Positions 17,372 to 27,301 of a stretch of 64,000 bases of DNA are shown in pieces. This stretch comes from Clostridia bacterium (GTDB taxonomy: Bacteria; Bacillota; Clostridia; Lachnospirales; Lachnospiraceae), in contig QKAS01000022.1 of the NCBI GenBank assembly GCA_003246295.1, positions 78,152 to 142,151 of the forward strand. The letters are read 5' to 3'. Under the pieces are notes generated by a model, which worked only from the letters and a program-made list of their open reading frames with translations, was not told the DNA's origin and made no database searches. The position numbers and the translations under genes are program-made. Numbering within the stretch: position 1 is the first letter of the stretch; every line of letters starts with the position of its first letter.

Positions 17372-18221
17372 TTTCTGATCCTCCTTTTTTATAGATATGT
17401 GTCCTTCCAAACTGACCCATGCAGAAATCATAATTTCGATTGACATAGGCTGTAAACAGAATATCAACTACATTCAGCTGTGAGATTCGCGATGACATCG
17501 CACCACTTCTGTGAATAAGTTCCGTTGCCGCAACAGGTAGTACAAAATCAGCTTCTAATGCCAGTCTTGAATCTACTGCTCTGGTAATTGCAATGACATG
17601 TGCACCGTTTCTTTTTGCCTCTTGTGCACAAACAAGCATTTCTTCTGTAAGGCCTGAGTAACTGATGACTATGGCGACATCATCCTCCCGTAGATTTTTG
17701 GCTGTTAACAACTGGGCATGCCAATCATCACAAATATTACAAATGACATCAGCGCGTAGTAATTTCAGATATAAGTCTCTTGCAACTAACAAAGAAGTTC
17801 CTAAACCAAATAAAGTAACTGTTCTGCTTTTCTCCAACAGTTTTACGCATTCCAGCACAATTTTGGGTTCAATCAATTTTCTGGTGGTTTCCAGGGATTC
17901 AATATTTTTCTTAGTTACCTTATATATGACATCTTCAATGGTATCTTCTTTTGTTATTTTCTGGAATGCAATCTCCTTGCTTTCCTTAAAAAGAGCCACT
18001 TCATATGCAAGTGTATTTTGAAAATCTTTGTAACCCAGGCATCCAAGTTTTTTGACCATTCTTACAATGGTAGCAGGTGATGTGTATGCCTCTTTCGCAA
18101 GCTCCTGAATACTTTTTCCAAGAACTGATTCCGGTCTCTTCATCAGACTTTCCAACAACTTTTTCTCAGCGTCATTTACATGTTCATGATAATCTTCAAT
18201 TCGAACCAATAAACCTTTCAT
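17364..18221 (-). CDS. murR: RpiR-family regulator of the MurNAc operon (MurR-like)
   Basis: This 285-residue protein has the RpiR layout: an N-terminal helix-turn-helix (about 1-77; [24 protein letters not shown]) and a C-terminal SIS sugar-phosphate-binding domain (about 125-260; [13 protein letters not shown]...[13 protein letters not shown]). RpiR proteins sense phosphosugars, here most likely MurNAc-6P, and control the adjacent genes. It is the first gene of the operon and overlaps murQ. Two palindromes lie in its promoter region and are candidate operators. Whether it represses or activates cannot be told. Confidence 0.87.
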   Translation of the reverse strand: MKGLLVRIEDYHEHVNDAEKKLLESLMKRPESVLGKSIQELAKEAYTSPATIVRMVKKLGCLGYKDFQNTLAYEVALFKESKEIAFQKITKEDTIEDVIYKVTKKNIESLETTRKLIEPKIVLECVKLLEKSRTVTLFGLGTSLLVARDLYLKLLRADVICNICDDWHAQLLTAKNLREDDVAIVISYSGLTEEMLVCAQEAKRNGAHVIAITRAVDSRLALEADFVLPVAATELIHRSGAMSSRISQLNVVDILFTAYVNRNYDFCMGQFGRTHIYKKGGSESD

Positions 18222-18332
18222 TGTAGTTTTCCTTTTCTGTTAACATGACTCTGCCGAATGAAGAGTGTGTATCTTCTGCTTATAGAATCATTTTAACCAA
18301 ACATTATTTTTTTTCAATATTTCAAGCTTATT

Positions 18333-18371
18333 ATGAAACTTTTTTTCATTATATGGTATATATAACCATAT
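18333..18371 (-). promoter_or_regulatory. murR operon promoter with two palindromic operator candidates
   Basis: Palindrome A is ATATGGT-N7-ACCATAT (18351-18371), palindrome B is ATGAAA-N5-TTTCAT (18333-18349). A TATAAT -10 box (18353-18348, minus strand) lies between and partly inside them, with palindrome A covering the -35/-10 spacer. The -35 box is weak. Binding of MurR at either palindrome is inferred from position. Confidence 0.5.
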
Positions 18372-18413
18372 TTCCAGACTTTCTTTTTCATAATTATGCT
18401 ATTTAGACAAAAA

Positions 18414-18447
18414 AAGGACCTTTGATGTCAATACATCAAAAGTCCTT
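18414..18447 (-). terminator. Terminator of gdhA
   Basis: A 14- to 15-bp stem (AAGGAC..TTTGATGT / ACATCAAA..GTCCTT) with a 4-base loop and a following T-run on the minus strand lies about 11 bases past the gdhA stop. Confidence 0.9.
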
Positions 18448-18457
18448 ACTTCTTAAA

Positions 18458-19858
<1,401 letters not shown>

Positions 19859-19881
19859 TTATTGTATACTGCTCAAATTGA

Positions 19882-19910
19882 ATTATATTACGCACGCAAA
19901 AAAAAGACAA
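19882..19910 (-). promoter_or_regulatory. gdhA promoter
   Basis: TTGTCT (19910-19905) and TATAAT (19887-19882) lie 17 bases apart on the minus strand, about 90 bases upstream of the gdhA start. The spacer begins with a run of T residues. Confidence 0.7.
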
Positions 19911-19953
19911 GCACTTTATCACTTTGATTCAATAAATTTTTTTGAAACTATGA

Positions 19954-20931
19954 TTATTCAAATGGATATCTTACTCCCCATTCATGTCTTAAAGCATCCA
20001 TCATTTTCATCACTCTGATCGTTTCCTCATGTGGCATTTCCTCACACTCCAGACGTCCTTCTTCGAGTGCTTTTTTGCTAGCTATCACTTCATATTCATA
20101 ACCGGTAATCTGATCAGGTCTCTGATAAGATGCAATTTCTTTGTATTGTTCATTGAAAACTTTCATGGATTCAAAATTATTGATATTTTCGACTACAATA
20201 AATCCTTTTGAGCCATAAATGATGCCTTTACGGTCACTCATACCCATCATAGTGCTATTAAGCACAGCTATTTTTTTGTCTTTAAAAATAATAGTAATGC
20301 TGTTTTGCTCGTCCATGCCCGTATCAGTATAGGTACATACTGAGGAAACTTTTTCCACTTCCGTTCCAAATATCATGGAAGCAAAATTAATTGCATACAC
20401 ACCAAGGTCAAGTAGAGAGCCACCCGCAAGCGCAGGATCCTGCATTCTCTGTACATGATTTAAAGTATATCCAAGATTCCCTGTTAATAGACATGGTGCT
20501 CCAATGACACCTGAGGCAATCACTTCTTTCATTGTTGCAAGAAATGGCATATATCTTGTCCAGATCGCTTCTGTCATAAACACATTCTTCTCTTTTGCAA
20601 GCCTGCATAATTCTTCTGCCTGCTCTGCATTTGCAGTGAATGCTTTTTCGCATAAAATAGGCTTCCCTGCTTCAATACATAATTTACAATGATCAAAGTG
20701 ATGGGAATGTGGTGTTGCTACATAAACCAGACCAATCTGTGGATCAGCAAGCATTTCCTCGTAAGAGCCATATGCTTTTTCAAATCCAAATTTTTCAGCA
20801 AAATCCTTTGCCTTATCCAAATCTCTTGAAGCAACAGCGTATGCTTTTACATCTTCCAGTCCAGCAATCGTTCTTGCCATTGTTTCTGCTATTTTTCCTG
20901 CTCCAAGGATAGCCAGATTAAGTGTACCCAT
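19954..20931 (-). CDS. Gfo/Idh/MocA family oxidoreductase
   Basis: The protein opens with a Rossmann fold (NLAILGAGKIAETMA) and has the family's sugar-binding lysine motif in the form CEKAF instead of EKP. A C-terminal alpha/beta domain follows (LLDLGVYAINFASMIFG). It resembles the dihydrodiol dehydrogenase-like subgroup. Family members oxidise or reduce sugars, inositols or related alcohols with NAD(P); the substrate is unknown. Start ATG 20931 (325 residues) follows GGAGGG by nine bases; the frame extends 40 codons upstream but these overlap a likely promoter and terminator zone. No related metabolic genes flank it. Confidence 0.88.
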   Translation of the reverse strand: MGTLNLAILGAGKIAETMARTIAGLEDVKAYAVASRDLDKAKDFAEKFGFEKAYGSYEEMLADPQIGLVYVATPHSHHFDHCKLCIEAGKPILCEKAFTANAEQAEELCRLAKEKNVFMTEAIWTRYMPFLATMKEVIASGVIGAPCLLTGNLGYTLNHVQRMQDPALAGGSLLDLGVYAINFASMIFGTEVEKVSSVCTYTDTGMDEQNSITIIFKDKKIAVLNSTMMGMSDRKGIIYGSKGFIVVENINNFESMKVFNEQYKEIASYQRPDQITGYEYEVIASKKALEEGRLECEEMPHEETIRVMKMMDALRHEWGVRYPFE

Positions 20932-21003
20932 AAATTTAACCCTCCATATTTTGATTCGCAATGATGACTTAGTTACTGTATTATTGTAACACAATCCATA
21001 TAA

Positions 21004-21037
21004 AAAAGGTGTTGCACTTTTCATTGCAACACCTTTT
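21004..21037 (-). terminator. Terminator after the SH3 protein gene
   Basis: A perfect 13-bp stem (AAAAGGTGTTGCA / TGCAACACCTTTT) with an 8-base loop is followed by six T residues on the minus strand. It begins 7 bases past the stop at 21044. Confidence 0.92.
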
Positions 21038-21043
21038 CTTGTA

Positions 21044-22330
21044 TTACTCAAGGAATTCAGATTTAATATATCCTGTCTGTCCTTTATAATCTATTTTTGT
21101 CCATCCATCTGCCTGTTCCATGATAAGTCCAAACTCATCGCCCTGATATGCAACACCAAGCTTATCTGCTGTTTCACTGGCAGCCTTTCTGACATTAACA
21201 GTTTCTTTCACTCTGACATTCCCTTGCGTATCTGCTGCTGTCTGTGGCTGTTCTTCGGTCTGTGTTGTAGCTTCCTGTGTATCGACTACCTTTAAAAACT
21301 CGGATTTGATAAATCCTTCTTTTTCTTCAAATAAGACTCTGCTCCAGCCATTTTCTTTGACCTCAAGCCTTGTATAGCGCTCACCTTTTGGTGCTTTGCC
21401 AATCTTATCAGCAGTTTCACTGTCTGAGCTTCTGACATTCACTGTATCTGTTGTCTCAACAACTTCTGTTGTAGCTGCAGGTGTCTGCTCCGCAGTCTGT
21501 TCCGCTGGCTGTGCCTCATTCGCGCTAACTTCTGCTTCGGCTGCTTGTTGTGTACTATTATCACTAACCGTTGCTTCTGGTTCTTCTATAGCGGCAAGCG
21601 CTTCTCCAACCTCTGTTTTTATCTTTGTTGGGAGCTCCGCAAGAAATGTTCGCAGACTTTCATCCTGTTCTGTTGCCTCATTATAACTTACTTCAACCCG
21701 ATTGAATAATTCAACAACATCATCCTGTGTAGAAAGTTCTTTGAGATATTCTGAAACGGTGTCATCGATCTCGCCTTCATAAATGTATAATTCACCACTT
21801 TCATTCGGGCAGATATACAAAGTATTTAATGCAGGTGCAAGTGTTGCAATATCATTAAATTTTACTTCGTAGTAGACATATGCAAGATATGTGTTGTCTA
21901 CCATTCCATCCTTGGTATATACCTTAAGGTTCTGATAGCTTTCAATATACTGACTCTTTTTCTCAAGTCTGATTTTCTCGGTTTCTTCTGTGTAATTTCT
22001 GCAGGCAGTGACAGTATCCATATCTCCGTCTGCCAATGCAGTGTAATACCTTGCAATCAGATCATTAACTTCTGGATATTTGTTTTCTTCCAGTACCACT
22101 TCAGATGCAGGTTTGACTTCTGCCACTGTATTCGCAGAAACCTCAGTCTGAACTTCTCTGTCACGATCTCCAATCGTGATCGCTACAATAATAGCAATAA
22201 CAAGTAAAACAGCTGTAACTAAGACAAATATAGCTGTTTTCGTGTTTTGAATGACCCACTCTTTTCCCCTCAAAATCAACTGCAGCATATTCTGTAGTAA
22301 TTCCCCAATTCCTGATTTTGATTTTTTCAT
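21044..22330 (-). CDS. Membrane-anchored protein with two bacterial SH3 domains
   Basis: Start ATG 22330 gives 428 residues; the longer frame runs into the tRNA gene and is rejected. A transmembrane helix (32-53) follows a short cytoplasmic segment. The extracytoplasmic part has an alpha/beta region (85-245), an Ala/Glu/Thr-rich linker and two SH3b domains (about 295-348 and 377-428). Each SH3b domain has TVNVR, a G-W core and GxIKSEFL. Bacterial SH3 domains often bind peptidoglycan or peptides. The tripartite linker motif VS[AD]N occurs three times (64, 255, 268). No catalytic domain is visible, so a scaffold or wall-sensing role is more likely than hydrolysis. Confidence 0.78.
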   Translation of the reverse strand: MKKSKSGIGELLQNMLQLILRGKEWVIQNTKTAIFVLVTAVLLVIAIIVAITIGDRDREVQTEVSANTVAEVKPASEVVLEENKYPEVNDLIARYYTALADGDMDTVTACRNYTEETEKIRLEKKSQYIESYQNLKVYTKDGMVDNTYLAYVYYEVKFNDIATLAPALNTLYICPNESGELYIYEGEIDDTVSEYLKELSTQDDVVELFNRVEVSYNEATEQDESLRTFLAELPTKIKTEVGEALAAIEEPEATVSDNSTQQAAEAEVSANEAQPAEQTAEQTPAATTEVVETTDTVNVRSSDSETADKIGKAPKGERYTRLEVKENGWSRVLFEEKEGFIKSEFLKVVDTQEATTQTEEQPQTAADTQGNVRVKETVNVRKAASETADKLGVAYQGDEFGLIMEQADGWTKIDYKGQTGYIKSEFLE

Positions 22331-22373
22331 AGATAGCACCTTTCCAGCAATTTCGTTGCCTATGTGATGTAAA

Positions 22374-22445
22374 TGCACCCGACAGGATTCGAACCTGCAT
22401 CAAAGGCGTCGGAGGCCTACGTTCTATCCATTGGACTACGGGTGC
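22374..22445 (-). tRNA. tRNA-Arg (anticodon CCG)
   Basis: The minus strand folds into a 72-base cloverleaf: acceptor GCACCCG/CGGGTGC, anticodon loop CTCCGAC giving anticodon CCG (reads CGG), and T-loop TTCGAAT between GCAGG and CCTGT. The discriminator base is A and no CCA is encoded. The D-stem (GTCC/GAAC) has one C-A mismatch, and the outermost anticodon-stem pair is T-T. Confidence 0.93.
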
Positions 22446-22588
22446 TTGTTAAATGTTACGATTTTGTTACATCACAAAAGCAATTGTAACATACAAGCAC
22501 CGGGTTGTCTAGTCATCTTTCTTGTCACGATTCTATCACAATTCAGCCTGCAATCAGACTGTGTTTACTTCCTAAATGTTATGTTTGA

Positions 22589-23497
22589 TTATGAAATCTG
22601 GCGAAGAAGATTCTCCTCTCTGGAAAAATAATAAATACTATCTGAGAGAACCTCTTCATCTTCAACCTGTGTTTCATTGACTTCTTTTACCATCTCTATC
22701 AGTGTCTGTACTTTCTCAAGTCCACTGACCGGTATTAGTATTACCTCGTGCACTGAACTTGGAAGGATAAATATATCCTTATGCAGGTAATCTGCAAAAT
22801 CTCTGACGATATTCTCATACAGAATACAGGCTGCGCCATGAATTCTTGTTTTATTGCTTAATACATACATAGCAATTTCCCTGCCTTCTACTTCCCATTG
22901 CAGATCAACTGGTTCAGGGGCGTCTTCCATGAGTTCTGTGATGACCTCTTCCATGCTCTTAAGTTCCGCACCAAGAAGATTCGGTGTGTTTGTGATTGCA
23001 TCTTGGTATAGTGCTTCTGCATTCACATTCCACATGGAACAGTGACTGTTATGGATGAGTATACTTCCATTTCCAAAGCTATCGCAAATCATAAGACAGT
23101 AAAAAACAATTGCCAGATCCAGATACCGTATATGCGGAATCTGCTCTAACAAATCCTGGTTCTTTTCAAAATTAATAAGTTTATATACGATTCTGTGTTT
23201 TACACTTTCATAATCAGTGAAAAACTCAATGTTGATGTTTTCATCGATTTTATTATCATGGTACGCCTGAATCAGTCGTTTGAACACTTCTGAGAAAGTC
23301 GTTCCTTCACAATAACTTTCATAGAGTCCATTCAAATAAATCGTTGGTGCTATATTACATCCTGCTTCCATAATCGTCAGCCCATGTAGTATCACACCAT
23401 TGTTCTTTGATACTTGATTAATCGCAACTTTCGTTCCTTCACCAAAATACTTCTCTGCTGCTTTTAATACCTTGCCCGTAAATAATTCAAATTCCAT
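22589..23497 (-). CDS. DUF5688 family protein
   Basis: The 302-residue soluble protein has no signal peptide or transmembrane segment. Its opening (FTGKVLKAAEKYFGEGTKVAINQVSKNNGVILHGL) and the middle segment (YLNGLYESYCEGTTFSEVFKRLIQAY) fit DUF5688, a family of unknown function that I associate with Lachnospiraceae. The C-terminal half has IHGAACILYENIVRDFADYLHKDIFILPSS-like spacing, also typical. No catalytic motif is evident. It stands alone between tRNA-Arg and efp, about 143 bases upstream of the tRNA. Confidence 0.7.
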   Translation of the reverse strand: MEFELFTGKVLKAAEKYFGEGTKVAINQVSKNNGVILHGLTIMEAGCNIAPTIYLNGLYESYCEGTTFSEVFKRLIQAYHDNKIDENINIEFFTDYESVKHRIVYKLINFEKNQDLLEQIPHIRYLDLAIVFYCLMICDSFGNGSILIHNSHCSMWNVNAEALYQDAITNTPNLLGAELKSMEEVITELMEDAPEPVDLQWEVEGREIAMYVLSNKTRIHGAACILYENIVRDFADYLHKDIFILPSSVHEVILIPVSGLEKVQTLIEMVKEVNETQVEDEEVLSDSIYYFSREENLLRQIS

Positions 23498-23610
23498 GCG
23501 CTAACCCCGCTCTTTCAAAATGCAGTTTTTTTATCACTGCTTGTCATCCCCACACTTTTGCAACAAAACATTCCGAAACAAATATCCAAGACAAATATAC
23601 AAACATAAAA

Positions 23611-23644
23611 AAGACAACTGAAAGCAAATGCTTTCGGTTGTCTT
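23611..23644 (-). terminator. Terminator of the yqeG-aro-efp operon
   Basis: The arms AAGACAACTGAAAGC and GCTTTCGGTTGTCTT pair with one wobble around a 4-base loop, with TTTTATG following on the minus strand, 26 bases after the efp stop. Confidence 0.88.
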
Positions 23645-23670
23645 ACAGTCAAAATTATATGAATATCTCT

Positions 23671-24228
23671 TTAAACTCTTGACAGGTATTCTCCTGATCT
23701 CGTGTCGATCTTGATCACATCTTCTTCTTCAACAAAGAGAGGTACATAAACGGTTGCTCCAGTTTCAACAACTGCTGGCTTTGTTGCGCCCTGTGCTGTA
23801 TCACCTTTGAAGCCTGGTTCTGTGTTTGTGATTTTAAGTTCAACAAAGAGTGGTGGTTCCACAGCAAAAACATTGCCATTGTGGGAACAAACTTTACACA
23901 TTTCATTTTCTTTTACAAACTTAAGTGCGTCACCAATAGAGCTTGGATCCAATGCAATCTGTTCATAAGATTCTACATCCATGAAATGACATAAATCACC
24001 ATCTGAATAAAGATACTGCATATCTTTTCTATCGATACGTGCCTGCGGACATTTTTCTGAAGGTCTGAAAGTTTTTTCGACCACACCGCCGCTCTTGATG
24101 TTTTTCAATTTTGTTCTAACGAATGCTGCACCTTTACCTGGTTTCACATGTTGGAATTCGATGATCTGATATATATTATTATCGTACTCTATCGTTACAC
24201 CATTTCTGAAATCACCTGCTGAAATCAT
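23671..24228 (-). CDS. efp: Elongation factor P
   Basis: The 185-residue protein has the three beta-barrel domains of EF-P. The tip loop reads [10 protein letters not shown] with Lys32, the position modified in Firmicutes EF-P. The C-terminal signature ([29 protein letters not shown]) is complete. EF-P rescues ribosomes stalled at polyproline stretches. It follows aroQ by 63 bases and ends at a strong terminator. Nothing in the window points to a Lys32-modifying enzyme. Confidence 0.97.
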   Translation of the reverse strand: MISAGDFRNGVTIEYDNNIYQIIEFQHVKPGKGAAFVRTKLKNIKSGGVVEKTFRPSEKCPQARIDRKDMQYLYSDGDLCHFMDVESYEQIALDPSSIGDALKFVKENEMCKVCSHNGNVFAVEPPLFVELKITNTEPGFKGDTAQGATKPAVVETGATVYVPLFVEEEDVIKIDTRSGEYLSRV

Positions 24229-24291
24229 TAAATATTCCTCCTAAAATTTATCAATACAATTCTAATATAGTTTATAATAAAACCTCTTTTT

Positions 24292-24726
24292 TTACAACTC
24301 TTTTTTTACGATCATATCAATCGCAATCAGATATCCCTGCAAGCCCTTACCATAGATCTGTCTATCACAAGCCGGAGCAGTCACTGAAATTTTTCTGAAT
24401 GCTTCTCTTTGTGTGATATCCGAAATATGAACTTCTACTTTTGGAAAAGTAAGTGACATCAGCGCATCATGAATTGCATAACTATAATGTGTAAAAGCAC
24501 CTGGATTAATAATCAGACCCTGCGTACCATCAAAATAGGAATCCTGTAACCTGTCAATGATAGCACCTTCATGATTACTTTGAAACACTTCCACAGTGCA
24601 ATGTTCCTCTTCTCCTTTTTGGGCAATCAGTTGAAGCAGCGCATCATAATCCTGATCACCATAAACACTCTTTTCTCTGATTCCAAGAAAATTCAGATTG
24701 GGTCCATTAATTACGAGTAGCTTCAT
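24292..24726 (-). CDS. aroQ: Type II 3-dehydroquinate dehydratase
   Basis: This 144-residue protein has the type II signature NGPNLNFLGIREKSVYG, with the catalytic region near Tyr (SVYG), INPGAFTHYSYAI, and the His in VEVHISDI. It dehydrates 3-dehydroquinate to 3-dehydroshikimate in the shikimate pathway and works as a dodecamer. Its start overlaps the end of aroK by 20 bases. The usual Leu after NLN is Phe here, a minor change. Confidence 0.95.
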   Translation of the reverse strand: MKLLVINGPNLNFLGIREKSVYGDQDYDALLQLIAQKGEEEHCTVEVFQSNHEGAIIDRLQDSYFDGTQGLIINPGAFTHYSYAIHDALMSLTFPKVEVHISDITQREAFRKISVTAPACDRQIYGKGLQGYLIAIDMIVKKEL

Positions 24727-25234
24727 ATTTTTCCAGTGCCTCCTCTATTTCTGATAAAATCATATCAAATGTTTTGTCATCCACATCAATCACAATATCT
24801 GCTGTCTCCAGATATGCTGGATTTCTCTCTTCAAGCATCGATGTTATTTTAAGTGCTGGATTGTCGCCTCTAAGTAGTGGCCTGGTGGTATCATTCTTCA
24901 ATCTCTCTATAATGGTCTCTGCCCTCACTCTTAAAAATATAACACAACCCAGTTCTCTTAAAAGTGTTCTATTCTCAGGTCTGATCGGCATGCCTCCACC
25001 AGTGGAAACTACCTCATTCCTGGCAGTACGAAGCAGATACTTAATACTTTCTGTCTCAAGTTCTCTGAATCTGCTTTCACCATAACGTTCAAATAATTCT
25101 GGAATAGACAGATTCTGCTGCTTCTCGATCAGTTTATCTGTATCTGTCATTGTCTGCTTCAGCCTATAAGATAATCTTCTGCCAATGGTCGTTTTTCCGG
25201 ATCCCATAAATCCGATCAAAATTATATTGCTCAT
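24707..25234 (-). CDS. aroK: Shikimate kinase
   Basis: The 175-residue P-loop kinase has Walker A GFMGSGKTT (8-16), the shikimate-binding segment DTDKLIE and the lid region RTTGGG-like VSTGGGMPI, followed by RPLL. It phosphorylates shikimate to shikimate 3-phosphate using ATP. It overlaps aroE by 4 bases and aroQ by 20, indicating a tight translationally coupled operon. Confidence 0.95.
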   Translation of the reverse strand: MSNIILIGFMGSGKTTIGRRLSYRLKQTMTDTDKLIEKQQNLSIPELFERYGESRFRELETESIKYLLRTARNEVVSTGGGMPIRPENRTLLRELGCVIFLRVRAETIIERLKNDTTRPLLRGDNPALKITSMLEERNPAYLETADIVIDVDDKTFDMILSEIEEALEKYEATRN

Positions 25235-26100
25235 GCTTTTTTCGTCTCTGCTTTTAATAGTTCATAGGTTTCCATAGCAACTTCATCCGATATCTCAAGG
25301 TGATTCCATAATTCATAGGCATCAATCGCCTGAAATAACAACATGCCAAGTCCATTAAAACTTACGCCTCCGGCTTCTTCCACCAGTTTCATAAACCGTG
25401 TTTTAAATGGACGATAGATCAAGTCATACCCGGTATGTGCTAATTGATAAAAACTCGGATCCTCAATGACACAAGCCTCCGAATCCGGGTGCAACCCAAT
25501 GCTGGTGCCCTGAATGACCAGGTACTTCTTTGTGGGTATTTTGTCAAACTCCGCAAGGTGCATTGGAATGATTGCTTCTCTTTGAAACTCTTTGTTTAAC
25601 TCATCTGCAATATTTTGTGCCTTTTCTATTGTGCGGTTCAATAGATATATTTTAGAAACCTTGTAGTATAGACACATGTATGCAACAGATCTGGCAGCTC
25701 CGCCTGCTCCCAATATAATGATTTCCTCACCGTTAAGTCTGATTCCTTCTGTCTGCATTGCCCGGCATAAACCAGTCATGTCCGTATTATAGCCTTTGTA
25801 ACCATTCTGCGTCCTGACAAGTGTATTGACTGCTCCAATTCCTTTTGCCATCGGGTCAATCGCATCCAGGTATGGAATCACATCTGTTTTATAAGGCACA
25901 GTTACATTCATTCCCAGTACATTCAATGCGTGCGCTCCCGCAACTGCCTGGGATAGTTCATTCTTTTCTACTTGAAAAGGAACATATACTGTATTGATTG
26001 TCATTCTTTTAGAAAGTGTATTATGAATGAAAGGGGATAGCGTATGACTGACTGGATTTCCAATTAATCCACATAATCTTGTTTCACCGTTTACTATCAT
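25231..26100 (-). CDS. aroE: Shikimate dehydrogenase
   Basis: The 289-residue protein has the shikimate-binding N-terminal domain (LIGNPVSHTLSPFIHN, and NVTVPYKTDVIPYLD with the catalytic Lys) and a Rossmann domain (IILGAGGAARSVAYMC). It reduces 3-dehydroshikimate to shikimate, normally with NADPH. It starts 4 bases after the yqeG stop and overlaps aroK by 4. With AroK and AroQ it covers three consecutive shikimate-pathway steps. Confidence 0.95.
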   Translation of the reverse strand: MIVNGETRLCGLIGNPVSHTLSPFIHNTLSKRMTINTVYVPFQVEKNELSQAVAGAHALNVLGMNVTVPYKTDVIPYLDAIDPMAKGIGAVNTLVRTQNGYKGYNTDMTGLCRAMQTEGIRLNGEEIIILGAGGAARSVAYMCLYYKVSKIYLLNRTIEKAQNIADELNKEFQREAIIPMHLAEFDKIPTKKYLVIQGTSIGLHPDSEACVIEDPSFYQLAHTGYDLIYRPFKTRFMKLVEEAGGVSFNGLGMLLFQAIDAYELWNHLEISDEVAMETYELLKAETKKA

Positions 26101-26104
26101 AAAA

Positions 26105-26608
26105 TCACCCCTTCTGTTTTTCTTTTTTATAAAAGTAAAGAATCAGCTTTTCAGGAATTCGTTTTAGAACAATCTGAAACTCTTCTTTTTTATCAATTGG
26201 TTTCACCAGAATCGTTGTTAGTCCGGCCTTTTTGGCACCCCATATATCTGTGAAAATCTGATCTCCAATAAACAATGTGTTCTGTTGGTCTGTATTTAAC
26301 TGTTGCATGGATTTGATGTAATTTTTTGCAGATGGTTTCCCTGCCTTATAGCAATAGCTGCTTCGAACCTGATCCGCAAATCCTTTTACTCTGGGTTCTT
26401 TATTATTAGAAAGAAGCCTGGTCGCAAATCCCATACTATGGAGTCTTTCAAAGAAAGCGATGGCTTTTTGATCAGCTGGTGCACCATGAGGAACTAACGT
26501 ATTGTCTATATCAAAGATAATTGCTCTATAACCTTTTTTGTAAAGTTCTTCATAGTTTATTTCATAGGTTGAATTCTGATAATCATCCGGATAAAATCTC
26601 TGAAACAT
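26105..26608 (-). CDS. yqeG: YqeG family HAD-type phosphatase
   Basis: This 167-residue HAD IIIA-type protein has motif I FDIDNTLV, motif II RLLSNN, a Lys in GKPSAKNY, and the acidic motif FIGDQIFTDIWGAKKAG. It matches YqeG, related to mitochondrial GEP4-type phosphatidylglycerophosphate phosphatases. The role in Firmicutes is not fully settled. It is the first gene of the yqeG-aroE-aroK-aroQ-efp operon; the ribosome site is GAGGAG. Confidence 0.92.
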   Translation of the reverse strand: MFQRFYPDDYQNSTYEINYEELYKKGYRAIIFDIDNTLVPHGAPADQKAIAFFERLHSMGFATRLLSNNKEPRVKGFADQVRSSYCYKAGKPSAKNYIKSMQQLNTDQQNTLFIGDQIFTDIWGAKKAGLTTILVKPIDKKEEFQIVLKRIPEKLILYFYKKEKQKG

Positions 26609-26652
26609 GCAATCTCCTCTCTGATACTAAAATGTTCAATTCACAGTATACA

Positions 26653-26680
26653 AAACACCTTGCTGTTATGCAAGGTGTTT
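26653..26680 (-). terminator. Terminator after the 148-residue hypothetical gene
   Basis: A perfect 10-bp stem (AAACACCTTG / CAAGGTGTTT) with an 8-base loop lies about 35 bases past the stop at 26716. The T-run on the minus strand is short (TTTTG). Confidence 0.7.
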
Positions 26681-26715
26681 ATCTATTTCCTATCATACGA
26701 TTCTATTTCTTAACA

Positions 26716-27159
26716 TTACTTTAAAAATACCAGACCATCCATCTCTAATTGTTTCTTGTTGTCATCTCCTGAAAACAAATCTCCTACAAAATACTGATAT
26801 TCCTGAAGTACCTGATCTTTTTTCATGTCAGAAACCGCCTTTTGTACATCCAGATTCCCTATTTCACTGTCTTTTCCTATATAATCAAAATTATCATTCT
26901 TATTAAATACCAGCGAAATATCCTGAAGATCTGTATTCGTTTTCGCAGGGCGATTTGTTATATCTTCACCATTACGATCTGACGTAGTAAGTCCGAGGGA
27001 TTCTTCTGACTGCGTGGACTGAAGCGCTTCCTGCTGATTGTTTACAATCTGACCAGCCGCCTGATTCTGTTTTGCCTCGTCAATTGTAATTGACGGAATT
27101 GAAGGCGTTCTATAGTTTTGATAGAAACCACCATATTGTCCAATTCCCTGAATTGACAT
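26716..27159 (-). CDS. Small hypothetical protein, unknown function
   Basis: The 147-residue protein has no signal peptide or transmembrane segment and is rich in Gln, Asn and Asp. The N-terminal half looks disordered (NQNQAAGQIVNNQQEALQST-like composition). The C-terminal half predicts helices, including DVQKAVSDMKKDQVLQEYQYFVGDLF. I do not recognise it. The second of two adjacent ATGs (27159) is better spaced from GGGAGG than the first (27162). It is flanked by the ABC transporter operon and a terminator, and is probably transcribed alone. Confidence 0.65.
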   Translation of the reverse strand: MSIQGIGQYGGFYQNYRTPSIPSITIDEAKQNQAAGQIVNNQQEALQSTQSEESLGLTTSDRNGEDITNRPAKTNTDLQDISLVFNKNDNFDYIGKDSEIGNLDVQKAVSDMKKDQVLQEYQYFVGDLFSGDDNKKQLEMDGLVFLK

Positions 27160-27301
27160 CATTCCACCTCCCTTTCCGAAATATCGTACACAAATTCATT
27201 GATAGCAATCTTTTAATACTATATTATAGCGTTAATACTGTGTTTCTGCAATATATTTCGGCTTACTTTCGGGATTTCTTAATAGTATGGTCTGAATAAT
27301 T

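Noticed and set aside
22331..22378. N-terminal extension of the SH3 protein
   Set aside because: It extends the frame toward and into the tRNA-Arg gene; ATG 22330 has a proper ribosome site and gives a plausible start.
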